Positions 17,459 to 25,385 of a DNA stretch of 64,000 bases are shown piece by piece. Under the pieces are notes generated by a model. The model was not told the DNA's origin and did no database searches. It saw only the letters and a list, made by a program, of their open reading frames with translations. The position numbers were made by a program, and so were the translations under genes. Numbering within the stretch: the first letter of the stretch is position 1; every line of letters begins with the position of its first letter. Origin of the DNA: Amycolatopsis nigrescens CSC17Ta-90 (lineage in GTDB: Bacteria > Actinomycetota > Actinomycetes > Mycobacteriales > Pseudonocardiaceae); contig NZ_ARVW01000001.1 of assembly GCF_000384315.1 (NCBI RefSeq), positions 2,985,746 to 3,049,745 on the forward strand. Direction: 5' to 3'.

Positions 17459-18258
17459 ACCGGGCCAGGCCGCAGGTCGTGGTCGGTGCGCCGACCAGAG
17501 GAACCACCAACCCCAACCGGCTGCGCCGGGTCGACCGCTGGCTGGCCGGTGACCCCGGGGTGCAGGCCGTGCTGCGGCGGGCGGCCGACCCGCTGGTGGT
17601 GGACCTCGGCTACGGCGCGTCCCCGGTGACCACGGTGGAGCTCAGCCGACGGCTGCGCGCGGCCCAGCCGCGGGTGCGGGTGCTCGGCCTGGAGCTCGAC
17701 CCGGAGCGGGTGACCACCGCCGCGGGTGCCGCCGACCCGCCGTGGCTGGAGTTCGCCCGCGGCGGCTTCGAGCTGGCCGGCACCCGGCCCGCGCTGGTGC
17801 GCGCGTTCAACGTGCTGCGCCAGTACGAGGAGCACGAAGTGCCGGGCGCGTGGTCGACCATGCTGGACCGGATCGCGCCGGGCGGGCTGCTCGTCGAGGG
17901 CACCTGCGACGAGATCGGCCGGCTCTGCTCGTGGATCACCGTCGGCCACGACGGGCCGCGCACGCTGACCGTGTCCTGTCGGCTGATCGGTCTGGACCGT
18001 CCGTCCACAGTGGCCGAACGACTGCCGAAAGCACTGATCCACCACAACGTTCCCGGCGAGCCCATCCACGAGCTTTTGTCTACTTTGGACTCACGCTGGG
18101 CCGCCGCGGCGGCCCAGCGCAGCTTCGGCGCACGGGCCCGCTGGCTGACCGCGATCGGCCTGCTCGCCGCCCGCGGCTGGCCCGTCCTCGGCGGCCCGCG
18201 CCGCTGGCGGCTCGGCGAGCTGACCGTCCCCTACGCCTCCGTCGCCCCACGCTCGTGA
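17437..18258 (+). CDS. Class I SAM-dependent methyltransferase
   Basis: The 273-residue protein contains SAM motif I as VVDLGYGASPVTTVEL (about 54-69), an acidic motif II region LGLELDPERV, and a later FNVLRQYEEHEVPGAW / IAPGGLLVEGTCDEIG part resembling post-motif III. The C-terminal half (about 190-273) carries no recognised domain. The GTG start lies inside the DUF2505 gene (22-bp overlap), so the two are probably made together. The methyl acceptor is unknown. Confidence 0.72.
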   Translation: MAGRRELNRARPQVVVGAPTRGTTNPNRLRRVDRWLAGDPGVQAVLRRAADPLVVDLGYGASPVTTVELSRRLRAAQPRVRVLGLELDPERVTTAAGAADPPWLEFARGGFELAGTRPALVRAFNVLRQYEEHEVPGAWSTMLDRIAPGGLLVEGTCDEIGRLCSWITVGHDGPRTLTVSCRLIGLDRPSTVAERLPKALIHHNVPGEPIHELLSTLDSRWAAAAAQRSFGARARWLTAIGLLAARGWPVLGGPRRWRLGELTVPYASVAPRS

Positions 18259-18325
18259 CGCGCTATTCACGCGGTACACCGCACTGTGTCACCTGACCGC
18301 GACCTCGGGTGATCACCATGGCCGC

Positions 18326-19141
18326 ATGGTGGCGTTCGAGCTGCTGGACGGCCTTACCGGACTACTACAGGCCCAGCTGGGCTCGCCCTGGCTGTGGCTG
18401 CTCGTCTTCGGCATCGCCGGGCTGGACGCGGTGCTGCCGCTGATGCCCAGCGAGACCACCGTGGTCACGGTGGCCGTGCTGATCGGGGCGGACTGGCCGC
18501 GGCTCGGCCTGCTGGTAGCGGTGGCCGGCACCGGCGCACTGGCCGGGGACTGCCTCAGCCACTGGATCGGCAGGGCGGCCGGGCCGTGGATGCTGACCAG
18601 GCTGCGCAGCGAACGCGACCTGCGGCGGTACGCCTGGGCCCAGGCCAGGGTGGCCGAGCACGCGGCACTGCTCATCGTGGGCGCCCGCTACCTGCCCGGC
18701 GGGCGGGTAGCCAGCGGCCTGGCCACCGGCAGCCTGCGCTTCCCGTGGCGGCGGTTCCTCCTGCTGGACGCGGCCGGCTCGGCGATCTGGGCGGTGTACA
18801 GCGCACTGATCGGATACGCGGGCGGAGCGGCCTTCGCGGACGAGCCGGTGAAGGGCCTGCTGCTGGCTTTCGCACTCGGATTGTTCCTAGTGGCCGTACT
18901 GGAGACGGCCCGGCGGTTACGCTCTCGGCGTGGATCACGCGACCTACCTGGAAAGCATTCAGCACCACAGCGACGGACTGCGCACCGCGGCGGTCGCGGC
19001 CGGGCCGGACGCTCCGGTGCCGACGTGTCCGGATTGGACGGTCAGCAGACTGGTCGGGCACCTTGCCAGGGTGCAGTCCTGGGTCTGCGCCGCCGTCGCC
19101 GACCCGACCGGGCTGAACGCCGACCCCGGCCGTCCGCCTAA
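18326..19141 (+). CDS. DedA family membrane protein with out-of-frame tail
   Basis: The first about 200 residues are a DedA/SNARE-associated (VTT) protein: LVFGIAGLDAVLPLMPSETTVV, GDCLSHWIGRAAGP, ARYLPGGRVASGLATG and four to five hydrophobic segments. DedA proteins are phospholipid or undecaprenyl-phosphate flippases of the inner membrane. After RRLRSRRGSR no stop follows, so the frame continues for about 65 residues of Arg-rich sequence that is the shadow of the next gene. The 212-nt overlap is unusual. Either the tail is really translated or a stop has been lost; a sequencing frameshift is also possible. Confidence 0.78.
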   Translation: MVAFELLDGLTGLLQAQLGSPWLWLLVFGIAGLDAVLPLMPSETTVVTVAVLIGADWPRLGLLVAVAGTGALAGDCLSHWIGRAAGPWMLTRLRSERDLRRYAWAQARVAEHAALLIVGARYLPGGRVASGLATGSLRFPWRRFLLLDAAGSAIWAVYSALIGYAGGAAFADEPVKGLLLAFALGLFLVAVLETARRLRSRRGSRDLPGKHSAPQRRTAHRGGRGRAGRSGADVSGLDGQQTGRAPCQGAVLGLRRRRRPDRAERRPRPSA

Positions 19142-19655
19142 GGACTGGGACGAGCGGCTGGCGTGGTGGGACGAGCAGCGGGCGGCGATGTGCGCGGCGC
19201 TGGCCGAGCCGGCGGCCCCGGCCTGGCTGCCGTTCGGAAGCTACCCGAAAACGGTCGGCTCCTGGGCACGGCGGCAGGCCCATGAGGCGGCCATCCACCG
19301 GATCGACGCCGAGCACGCCCGCAACGGCAACACCGTGCTGTTCGAGCCCGGATTCGCCGCGGACGGGGTGGACGAGCTGCTCTGCCGGCTGCTGCCGAGC
19401 CGCGCGGACGTCTCCGGGCCGGCCGTGTCCGGCACGGTGCTGGTGCACGCCACCGACACCGGGCACCGCTGGCTGGCGTCGATCAGGCCAGGCGCCGCCC
19501 CGGAGACAAGGCCCGTCGAGAACGGAACCGCCGGTACCCCGGACGCCACCGTCATCGGTACCGCGGACGCGCTCTACCGCGCGGTGTGGGGCAGGCCGAG
19601 CCACGCGACCAGCACCGGCGACCCACGGCTGCTGGAGCCGCTCGCGGCGCCCTGA
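18930..19655 (+). CDS. Maleylpyruvate isomerase-type mycothiol-dependent/DinB-like protein (TIGR03083 family)
   Basis: The 241-residue protein begins HATYLESIQHHSDGLRTAA and contains VPTCPDWTVSRLVGHLARVQSWV, the metal-binding helix of the MDMPI_N/DinB fold. It then has ARRQAHEAAIHRIDAEHA with a second His-containing helix and a C-terminal MDMPI_C-like domain (about 150-235). Relatives include mycothiol-dependent maleylpyruvate isomerase, and this member may act as a thiol-dependent enzyme using the mycothiol made via mshA. The substrate is unknown. The GTG start is embedded in the DedA reading frame. Confidence 0.82.
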   Translation: MDHATYLESIQHHSDGLRTAAVAAGPDAPVPTCPDWTVSRLVGHLARVQSWVCAAVADPTGLNADPGRPPKDWDERLAWWDEQRAAMCAALAEPAAPAWLPFGSYPKTVGSWARRQAHEAAIHRIDAEHARNGNTVLFEPGFAADGVDELLCRLLPSRADVSGPAVSGTVLVHATDTGHRWLASIRPGAAPETRPVENGTAGTPDATVIGTADALYRAVWGRPSHATSTGDPRLLEPLAAP

Positions 19656-19680
19656 CCGGCCAGGGGCAGGATGGGCGACC

Positions 19681-20550
19681 GTGCCTGATCGTCGTTACGT
19701 CATCACCTTCGGCTGCCCGGACCGCACCGGAATCGTGGCCACCATCGCCGGTTTCCTCGCCGACGCCGGCGGCTGGATCGTGGAGGCCGCCTACCACACC
19801 GACCCGGACACCGGCTGGTTCTTCACCCGCCAGGAGGTCCGGGCCGATTCGCTGCCCTTCGACGTGGCCGGGCTGCGCACCCGGTTCGCCGAGGTGGCCC
19901 GCTCGCTGAGCGCGGAGTCCAGCTGGCAGGTGGAGGACACCGGTGTGCGGCGGCGGGTGGTGCTGCTGGTCTCCAAGGAGGGCCACTGCCTCTACGACCT
20001 GCTCGGCCGGGTCGCCGCCGGTGAGCTCGACGTGGACCTGCGCGCGGTGATCGGCAACCACGAGCCGCTCGGCGACATCACCAGGGCGCACGGCATCCCG
20101 TTCCACCACCTGCCGTTCCCGGCCGGGGATCCTGCGGGCAAGGCGGCCGCGTTCGCCGAGCTGCGCGCGCTGGTGGACGCGCACGATCCGCACGCCGTGG
20201 TGCTGGCCAGGTTCATGCAGGTGCTACCCGCCGAGCTGTGCGCGGCATGGGCCGGGCGGGCGCTGAACATCCATCACAGCTTCCTGCCGTCGTTCATCGG
20301 CGCCCGGCCGTACCACCAGGCGCACGCGCGCGGGGTCAAGCTGGTCGGCGCGACCTGCCACTACGTGACCGCGGACCTGGACGCCGGGCCGATCATCGAG
20401 CAGGACGTGATCCGGGTGGACCACGGCGACTCGGTGCCGGACATGGTGCGCAAGGGCCGCGACATCGAGAAGGTGACGCTGGCCCGCGGGCTGCGCTGGC
20501 ACCTGGAGAACCGGGTGCTGGTACACGGCAACCGCACCGTCATCCTCTGA
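19681..20550 (+). CDS. purU: Formyltetrahydrofolate deformylase
   Basis: The 289-residue enzyme hydrolyses 10-formyl-THF to formate and THF, balancing one-carbon pools and feeding PurT-type purine synthesis. An N-terminal ACT domain (residues 5-80, FGCPDRTGIVATIAGFLADAGG) is followed by a formyltransferase domain with catalytic Asn196 and His198 in LNIHHSFLPSFIG and Asp234 in TADLDAGPII. Length and order are those of PurU. The GTG start lies 25 bp after the previous stop, so it may be co-transcribed with the upstream gene. Confidence 0.95.
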   Translation: MPDRRYVITFGCPDRTGIVATIAGFLADAGGWIVEAAYHTDPDTGWFFTRQEVRADSLPFDVAGLRTRFAEVARSLSAESSWQVEDTGVRRRVVLLVSKEGHCLYDLLGRVAAGELDVDLRAVIGNHEPLGDITRAHGIPFHHLPFPAGDPAGKAAAFAELRALVDAHDPHAVVLARFMQVLPAELCAAWAGRALNIHHSFLPSFIGARPYHQAHARGVKLVGATCHYVTADLDAGPIIEQDVIRVDHGDSVPDMVRKGRDIEKVTLARGLRWHLENRVLVHGNRTVIL

Positions 20551-20574
20551 CCCGCCCCTCGACGGCCCGCAAAA

Positions 20575-20588
20575 TTAGGCATACCTTA
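20575..20588 (+). promoter_or_regulatory. Candidate iron-box-like operator over a leaderless promoter
   Basis: TTAGGCATACCTTA lies 6 bp before the ATG at 20594. It resembles one side plus core of the IdeR/DmdR consensus TTAGGTTAGGCTAACCTAA (about 12 of 19 positions over the full length). The hexamer TACCTT (20582-20587) sits where a -10 box would be if transcription started at the ATG, so a bound repressor would block the promoter. Match is partial. Confidence 0.3.
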
Positions 20589-20593
20589 CTTGT

Positions 20594-21223
20594 ATGGGGA
20601 TCGAGGGAATGCAAGTCGTGCGGACCGAGGCGGAGCTGCGCGAAGTACGCAAGGAACCGCCGAAAGGCGCCTGGGACAAGGACATCGCTCGGATCGACGG
20701 GCACGCCCGCACCCTGATCGAGCACTCGCCGTTCCTGCTGCTGGCCACCTCCGGGCCGGACGGCAGCTGCGACGTGTCCCCGCGCGGGGAGCCGCCGGGC
20801 GGGGTGCTGATCCTGGACGAGAGCACGCTGGCCATTCCGGACCGGCCCGGCAACCGGCGGCTGGACAGCCTGCGCAACATCCTGCACAACCCGCAGGTCG
20901 GGCTGCTGTTCGTGGTGCCGGGGATGAACGAGACCCTGCGGGTGAACGGCACCGCCACGATCGTGCGCGACGCGCCGTTCTTCGACCGGATGGCGGTCAA
21001 GGGAAAACGGCCTCAGCTCGCGCTGGTGGTCCAGGTGACCGAGCTGTACCTGCACTGCGCCAAGGCATTCCTGCGGTCCGGACTGTGGCAGCCGGAAACC
21101 TGGCCGGATCGCGACGAGCTGCCGTCGGCCGGCCGGATCATCAAGGACCAGATGAACCTCAAGGTCCCGGCGAAGGTACTCGACGCCGGCCTGAACCTGG
21201 ATTCCAAGCACAACCAGTACTGA
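20594..21223 (+). CDS. FMN-dependent PPOX-type flavoprotein (pyridoxamine 5'-phosphate oxidase-like, MSMEG_1061 family)
   Basis: The 209-residue protein has the split-barrel flavin-binding core: LLLATSGPDGSCDVSPRGEPPG (about 50-70), IPDRPGNRRLDSLRNILHNPQVGLLFVVPG and LRVNGTATI. The C-terminal AKAFLRSGLWQPETWP is typical of this actinobacterial subgroup. It probably binds FMN or F420 and performs an unspecified reduction or oxidation. No classical Shine-Dalgarno sequence precedes the ATG, which fits a leaderless mRNA. The iron-box-like sequence directly upstream would, if real, tie it to iron supply. Confidence 0.82.
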   Translation: MGIEGMQVVRTEAELREVRKEPPKGAWDKDIARIDGHARTLIEHSPFLLLATSGPDGSCDVSPRGEPPGGVLILDESTLAIPDRPGNRRLDSLRNILHNPQVGLLFVVPGMNETLRVNGTATIVRDAPFFDRMAVKGKRPQLALVVQVTELYLHCAKAFLRSGLWQPETWPDRDELPSAGRIIKDQMNLKVPAKVLDAGLNLDSKHNQY

Positions 21224-21224
21224 C

Positions 21225-21270
21225 GTCGTGAGTGAAAAGTGTTGCCCCGGCAACACTTTTCACTCACGAC
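21225..21270. terminator. Perfect palindrome, family A copy 2
   Basis: A 22-bp perfect stem (21225-21246 with 21249-21270) with a 2-nt spacer, core GTGAGTGAAAAGTGTTG, directly follows the flavoprotein stop and precedes the end of the convergent CurA-like gene. It should terminate transcription from both sides. Confidence 0.75.
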
Positions 21271-21291
21271 CGTCGACCAGGGAAAGTCTGG

Positions 21292-22314
21292 CTAATCGCC
21301 GACGCGGACGAGCATTTTGCCGGTGTTGGCGCCGTCGAGCAGGTCGAGGAACGCCTGTGGCGCGTTCCGGATGCCGTCGACCACGGTCTCCGAGTACTTC
21401 AGCTTGCCTTCGCGGACCAGCGGCGCGACCTCGGCCAGGAAGTCCTGCTGCCGGGCGAAGTGATCGGTGACCAGCAGCCCGCGCATGGTGAACCGCTTCG
21501 CGATGATCTGGGTCAGGTTGCGCGGCGCCGGGGCCGGCTCGGTCGCGTTGTACAGCGAGATCATCCCGCAGACCGCGATCCGGCCGTGCAGGTTGAGCGA
21601 ATCGATGGCGGCTTCCAGGTGCTCGCCGCCGACGTTGTCGAAGTAGACGTCGATGCCGTCCGGCGCGGCGGCGCGCAGCTGCTCGGCAATCGGGCCGTCC
21701 TTGTAGTTGAAGGCCGCGTCGAAGCCGAGCTCCTCGGTGAGCCAGCGCACCTTCTCCGCGGAGCCGGCGCTGCCGATCACCCGCTTGGCGCCCTTGAGCT
21801 TGGCCAGCTGGCCCACTTCGGAGCCGACGGCGCCGGCCGCGCCGGAGACGAACACGGTGTCGCCCGGCTTGAACTCGGCCACGTCCAGCAGTCCGGCGTA
21901 CGCGGTGAGCCCGGTCATGCCGAGCACCCCGAGGTAGGCGGTGATCGGCGCGGCGTCGGGGTCCACCTTCACCGCCTGCGCGGCGTCCACCACCGCGTGC
22001 GTGCGCCAACCGAGGCCGTGCAGCACCACATCACCCGGCTTCAGAGAGTCCACTGTGGACTCGACTACCTCGCCGATCGCGCCGCCGTGCATGACCTTGC
22101 CCACCTGGTACGGCTCGGCGTAGGACTTGGCGTCGCTCATCCGGCCGCGCATGTACGGGTCCACGCTGATCACCAGGTTGCGCACCAGCACCTGCCCGTC
22201 GGCCGGCACCGGCAGGTCGGTGTCCACAATGGAAAAATCGGCCGGCGTCGGCTTGCCGTGCGGCCTGGCCGCCAGCCGGACCTCGGTCGCCTTCGTCGCT
22301 GTTGGTGCGCTCAC
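21292..22314 (-). CDS. NADP-dependent oxidoreductase, CurA/leukotriene B4 dehydrogenase type
   Basis: The 340-residue protein is a zinc-free medium-chain reductase. It has VISVDPYMRGRM (about 49-60), GKVMHGGAIGEVV, the Rossmann loop VSGAAGAVGSEVGQLA and DVYFDNVGGE, plus a C-terminal QDFLAEVAPLVREGKLKY. Members reduce alpha,beta-unsaturated ketones and aldehydes with NADPH, as in E. coli CurA and mammalian PTGR1. A detoxification role is likely. ATG 22314 is the first start of the conserved frame. It is followed by the family A palindrome. Confidence 0.93.
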   Translation of the reverse strand: MSAPTATKATEVRLAARPHGKPTPADFSIVDTDLPVPADGQVLVRNLVISVDPYMRGRMSDAKSYAEPYQVGKVMHGGAIGEVVESTVDSLKPGDVVLHGLGWRTHAVVDAAQAVKVDPDAAPITAYLGVLGMTGLTAYAGLLDVAEFKPGDTVFVSGAAGAVGSEVGQLAKLKGAKRVIGSAGSAEKVRWLTEELGFDAAFNYKDGPIAEQLRAAAPDGIDVYFDNVGGEHLEAAIDSLNLHGRIAVCGMISLYNATEPAPAPRNLTQIIAKRFTMRGLLVTDHFARQQDFLAEVAPLVREGKLKYSETVVDGIRNAPQAFLDLLDGANTGKMLVRVGD

Positions 22315-22419
22315 CGTTGAACTCCCGTCGAGTATCGAGGTTGTGGCACGAACGATCGTCGTGCCCTACGAGTACTGCAACAGGAGCAAGCGGGGCGATA
22401 GTTCCGGTTGTGTCGAGGG

Positions 22420-22854
22420 TTACGCCAGCTTCGCGAGGTTGGCCAGCACACCCTCGTAGATCCGGCGAAGCCCGGCCGGGGCGAAGGTCTTCTCGAAGAA
22501 CCCGCCGATGCCACCCGCGCCGTCCCAGCTGCTCTCCACGCGCACGACGCTGCCTTCGCCGGACGGACGCACCGTCCAGGTGGTCACCATGCTCGAGTTG
22601 GCGTCGGTCTCCACCAGGGTGCCCGGCTGCGGCTCGGTGACGGTGGCCGCCACGTCGCGCACCCGCTTCGAGGTGGCCTGCAGCTTCCAGCCCGCCTTGG
22701 TGCCCTCGCCGGTGCCGCCTTCGTCGAGCCGGAAGTCGCGGAACTGCTCGGTGAGGATCTTCGGCCTTGCCTCGGCGTAGTCGGCGACCAGCTCGCGCAC
22801 CTTCTCCACCGGCGCGTCGATGATGCGTTCCGCGGTGGCCGTGACCTTTGCCAT
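22420..22854 (-). CDS. SRPBCC family protein
   Basis: The 144-residue protein has the START/SRPBCC pattern: AKVTATAERIIDAPVEKVRELVADYAEARPKIL at the start, then antiparallel strands including VETDANSSMVTTWTVRPSGEGSVVRVESSW, and a final long helix GFFEKTFAPAGLRRIYEGVLANLAKLA lining the ligand cavity. Polyketide cyclase-like members bind hydrophobic small molecules. ATG 22854 replaces a longer frame whose extra residues lack family similarity. It stands alone between the CurA-like gene and the ABC transporter binding protein. Confidence 0.85.
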   Translation of the reverse strand: MAKVTATAERIIDAPVEKVRELVADYAEARPKILTEQFRDFRLDEGGTGEGTKAGWKLQATSKRVRDVAATVTEPQPGTLVETDANSSMVTTWTVRPSGEGSVVRVESSWDGAGGIGGFFEKTFAPAGLRRIYEGVLANLAKLA

Positions 22855-22932
22855 CTGGCTCCCCGTTCTCTCGTGGTTACTCAGTGCGGCCCACGATTCC
22901 ACCCTGGCCTCGGGGGCCGCACCGGGCCCCCG

Positions 22933-23844
22933 TCAGCCGAGGCCCTGCGCGGAAAGCCAGTCCTTCGCGACGTCCGCGGCCGCCTCGCCGTCCGAGTCGA
23001 CCCGCTTGTTCAGCTCGCGCAGCTCCTCGGTGGTGAGCTTCTTGCTGACCGCGTTCAAGGTGCCGGAGAACTCGGCGCCGCGTTCGTCGAGCACCTTCTT
23101 GTTGACCGCGGGCACGATGTTCTCGGTCGGCACGATGCCGAGGTCGTCCTCCAGCGCGGTGAACTGCGGGTCGCCGACCAGCGGGTTGACCGAGTCGACG
23201 GTGATCGTGGTGACCCCGCCGGAGCGCAGCTGCTCCACCCTCGGGCCGTTCTCCTGGATGGCCTGGAAGGTGGCGTTGAGCTGGTAGACGTCCTTGAAGC
23301 CGAGGAAGCACGGAATCCGCTTCTCGCACTCCGGGCCGCCGCCGAGCACGACCTTGTCCAGCTTCTTCAGGTCGCTGATCTTCGCCAGCCCCTTCTCCTT
23401 CGCCAGGTCGGACTTGACGATGAAGGTGTTCTTGTTCTCCGCCGGCGCGTACTCCAGCAGCGAGATCCCGGACGGCGCGAGCAGTTCGGCGAGCTGGGCG
23501 TGCTCACCGGCGGCGTCCTTTGGCGCGGTGCCGCCGAACCCGGTGACGATCGCGGCGCCCTGGTACTCGGGGATGAGCTGCAGCTCACCGGACTTCAGCG
23601 ACGGGTAGACGAGTTCGCGGGAGCCGAGGTTGAGCTTGCGCTGCACCGGGTAACCCTTCGCCTCCAAGGCGTGCGCGTAGACCTCGGCCAGTATCTGGCT
23701 GTCGGTGAAGTTGAACGAGCCGATCACGATCGGCGCGCCGCCCTTGCCCTGCGCGGCGGGCTGCTCGTCACCGCCGCAGGCGGCGAGGCCGAGCGTCACG
23801 GCCGCGATTGCCGCGGCCACGCGAAGGTTCCGGGTCCAGCGCAT
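22933..23844 (-). CDS. Glycine betaine/choline-type ABC transporter substrate-binding lipoprotein
   Basis: The 303-residue precursor has a lipobox LGLAAC with Cys23. The mature part is an OpuAC-type binding domain: IVIGSFNFTDSQILAEVYAHALEAKGY, GSRELVYPSLKSGELQLIPEYQGA, and ITVDSVNPLVGDPQFTALEDD. The family takes up quaternary-ammonium osmolytes such as betaine, carnitine or choline. A Cys pair (ECEKRIPCF) may form a disulphide. It is divergent from two permease genes across 129 bp, which should hold both promoters. No ATPase gene is present. Confidence 0.9.
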   Translation of the reverse strand: MRWTRNLRVAAAIAAVTLGLAACGGDEQPAAQGKGGAPIVIGSFNFTDSQILAEVYAHALEAKGYPVQRKLNLGSRELVYPSLKSGELQLIPEYQGAAIVTGFGGTAPKDAAGEHAQLAELLAPSGISLLEYAPAENKNTFIVKSDLAKEKGLAKISDLKKLDKVVLGGGPECEKRIPCFLGFKDVYQLNATFQAIQENGPRVEQLRSGGVTTITVDSVNPLVGDPQFTALEDDLGIVPTENIVPAVNKKVLDERGAEFSGTLNAVSKKLTTEELRELNKRVDSDGEAAADVAKDWLSAQGLG

Positions 23845-23973
23845 GTCGTCTCCCTACTCAATTGGAGAGTCGAACCCTAATCGCGGGCACCGACAGAATC
23901 CACGGACCGGAAGCAACGAACCGAAAACGTCTCACTTTCCGAAATCCGTCCTCGGCCGCCGTACACTCACGCG

Positions 23974-24657
23974 GTGCGGGAGTTCCTGATGGCCCAAGGC
24001 GGCAGGCCGATCTTCGAGTGGCGCTGGGTGGAACGCAACGCGGACAACATCATCGCCAGGCTCGGTGAGCACGTGTCACTCACCGCGGTCGCGCTCGGCG
24101 CCGGGCTGGTGCTGTCCATCGGGCTGTCCATGCTTTCGCTGCGCTGGCGGTGGTTCTACCCGATGGCCCTCGGCGCGGCCGGCGCGCTCTACGTGATCCC
24201 CAGCCTCGGCGCGTACGCCTTGCTGGTCCCGTTCTTCGGGCTGTCCTTCACCAGCGCGGTCATTCCACTTGCGACATACACGGTGCTGATCCTGGTGCGC
24301 AACATAGTCACCGGCATCCAGCAGGTGCCAGGCGAAGTGCGCGAAGCCGCGATCGGGATGGGGTTCACCAGGGGCAGGCTGCTGCTGCAGGTGGAGCTGC
24401 CGCTGGCGCTGCCGGTGGTGATCGCCGGGCTGCGGGTGGCCGCGGTGACCACCATCGGGCTGGTCACCGTGACCTCCATGCTGGGCATGGGCGGGCTGGG
24501 CTTCTTCATCCGGCAGGGCATCCAGACCAGCACCCCGAACCCGACCGCGATCATCGTCGGCATCGTGCTGTCCATCCTGCTCGCGGTGCTGGTCGACCTG
24601 CTGCTCTGGCTCAGCGAACGCGCGCTCGCCCCGTGGGCAAGGAAGGCGAGGTCCTGA
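23974..24657 (+). CDS. ABC transporter permease (osmoprotectant type), first subunit
   Basis: The 227-residue protein carries five to six hydrophobic helices and the EAA-type loop REAAIGMGFTRGRLLLQVELPLALP (about 128-152) that docks to the ATPase. Sequences such as NADNIIARLGEHVSLTAVALGAG and VTVTSMLGMGGLGFFIRQGIQT are typical of OpuCB/ProW-like permeases. It starts at GTG 23974 and its TGA shares one base with the next ATG (TGATG). It pairs with the following permease and the divergent binding protein. Confidence 0.9.
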   Translation: MREFLMAQGGRPIFEWRWVERNADNIIARLGEHVSLTAVALGAGLVLSIGLSMLSLRWRWFYPMALGAAGALYVIPSLGAYALLVPFFGLSFTSAVIPLATYTVLILVRNIVTGIQQVPGEVREAAIGMGFTRGRLLLQVELPLALPVVIAGLRVAAVTTIGLVTVTSMLGMGGLGFFIRQGIQTSTPNPTAIIVGIVLSILLAVLVDLLLWLSERALAPWARKARS

Positions 24658-25385
24658 TGTCGATCATCGACCAGACCGGGGACTGGCTGGCCGAGCCGAA
24701 CCGCTGGAGCTGGACCGACCCGGCCGGGATCCCCTACCGCACCATGGAACACCTTGGCTTTTCGGTGCTGGCGCTGGTGATCGCCGCGGTGCTCACCATT
24801 CCGCTCGCGCTGTGGCTGGCGCACTACCGGCGGGCCGCGTTCCTGGCCAGCAGCGCGGTGAACATCGGCAGGGCGATCCCGAGCTTCGGGCTGATCATCC
24901 TGTTCTGGTTCCTGGCCAGCCGGTGGGAGTTCAGCACCGCGTTCTGGCCGCTGCTGCTCGCGCTGGTCGCGCTCGCGCTGCCGCCGCTGTTCACCAACAC
25001 CTACGCCGGGGTGACGTCGCTGGAGCAGGACACCGTGGACGCCGCGCGCGGCACCGGGCACACCGAGGCGCAGATCATGCTGCGGATCGAGCTTCCATTG
25101 GCGCTGCCGGTGCTGCTGGCCGGTGCGCGGGTCGCGTTCACCCAGCTGGTGGCCACCGTGGCGATCGGCGCGATCGTGAACGACGGCGGCGGACTCGGCC
25201 GCTACATCGTGGACGGTTTCGCCCAGGGCGCCACCGGCTACGGCGAGATCCTGGCCGGCGGGATCGCGGTGATCATCCTGGCGCTGCTCTGCGAAGGCGC
25301 CTTCACGCTCATCACCCGCTTCGCCGTACCTCGCGGCCTCACCGCCCAGGCCCACGTCCGCCGCGGCGAAACCCTCGGCCTCTAG
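24657..25385 (+). CDS. ABC transporter permease (osmoprotectant type), second subunit
   Basis: The 242-residue permease begins SIIDQTGDWLAEPNRWSW and has six membrane segments. Its EAA loop reads DAARGTGHTEAQIMLRIELPLALP. NDGGGLGRYIVDGFAQGATGYGEIL is the family's conserved periplasmic/helix region. It resembles OpuCD-like subunits. Its stop TAG overlaps the TAG of the convergent lyase-like gene by 2 bp. Because no OpuCA-type ATPase is encoded here, the transporter must borrow one from elsewhere. Confidence 0.9.
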   Translation: MSIIDQTGDWLAEPNRWSWTDPAGIPYRTMEHLGFSVLALVIAAVLTIPLALWLAHYRRAAFLASSAVNIGRAIPSFGLIILFWFLASRWEFSTAFWPLLLALVALALPPLFTNTYAGVTSLEQDTVDAARGTGHTEAQIMLRIELPLALPVLLAGARVAFTQLVATVAIGAIVNDGGGLGRYIVDGFAQGATGYGEILAGGIAVIILALLCEGAFTLITRFAVPRGLTAQAHVRRGETLGL

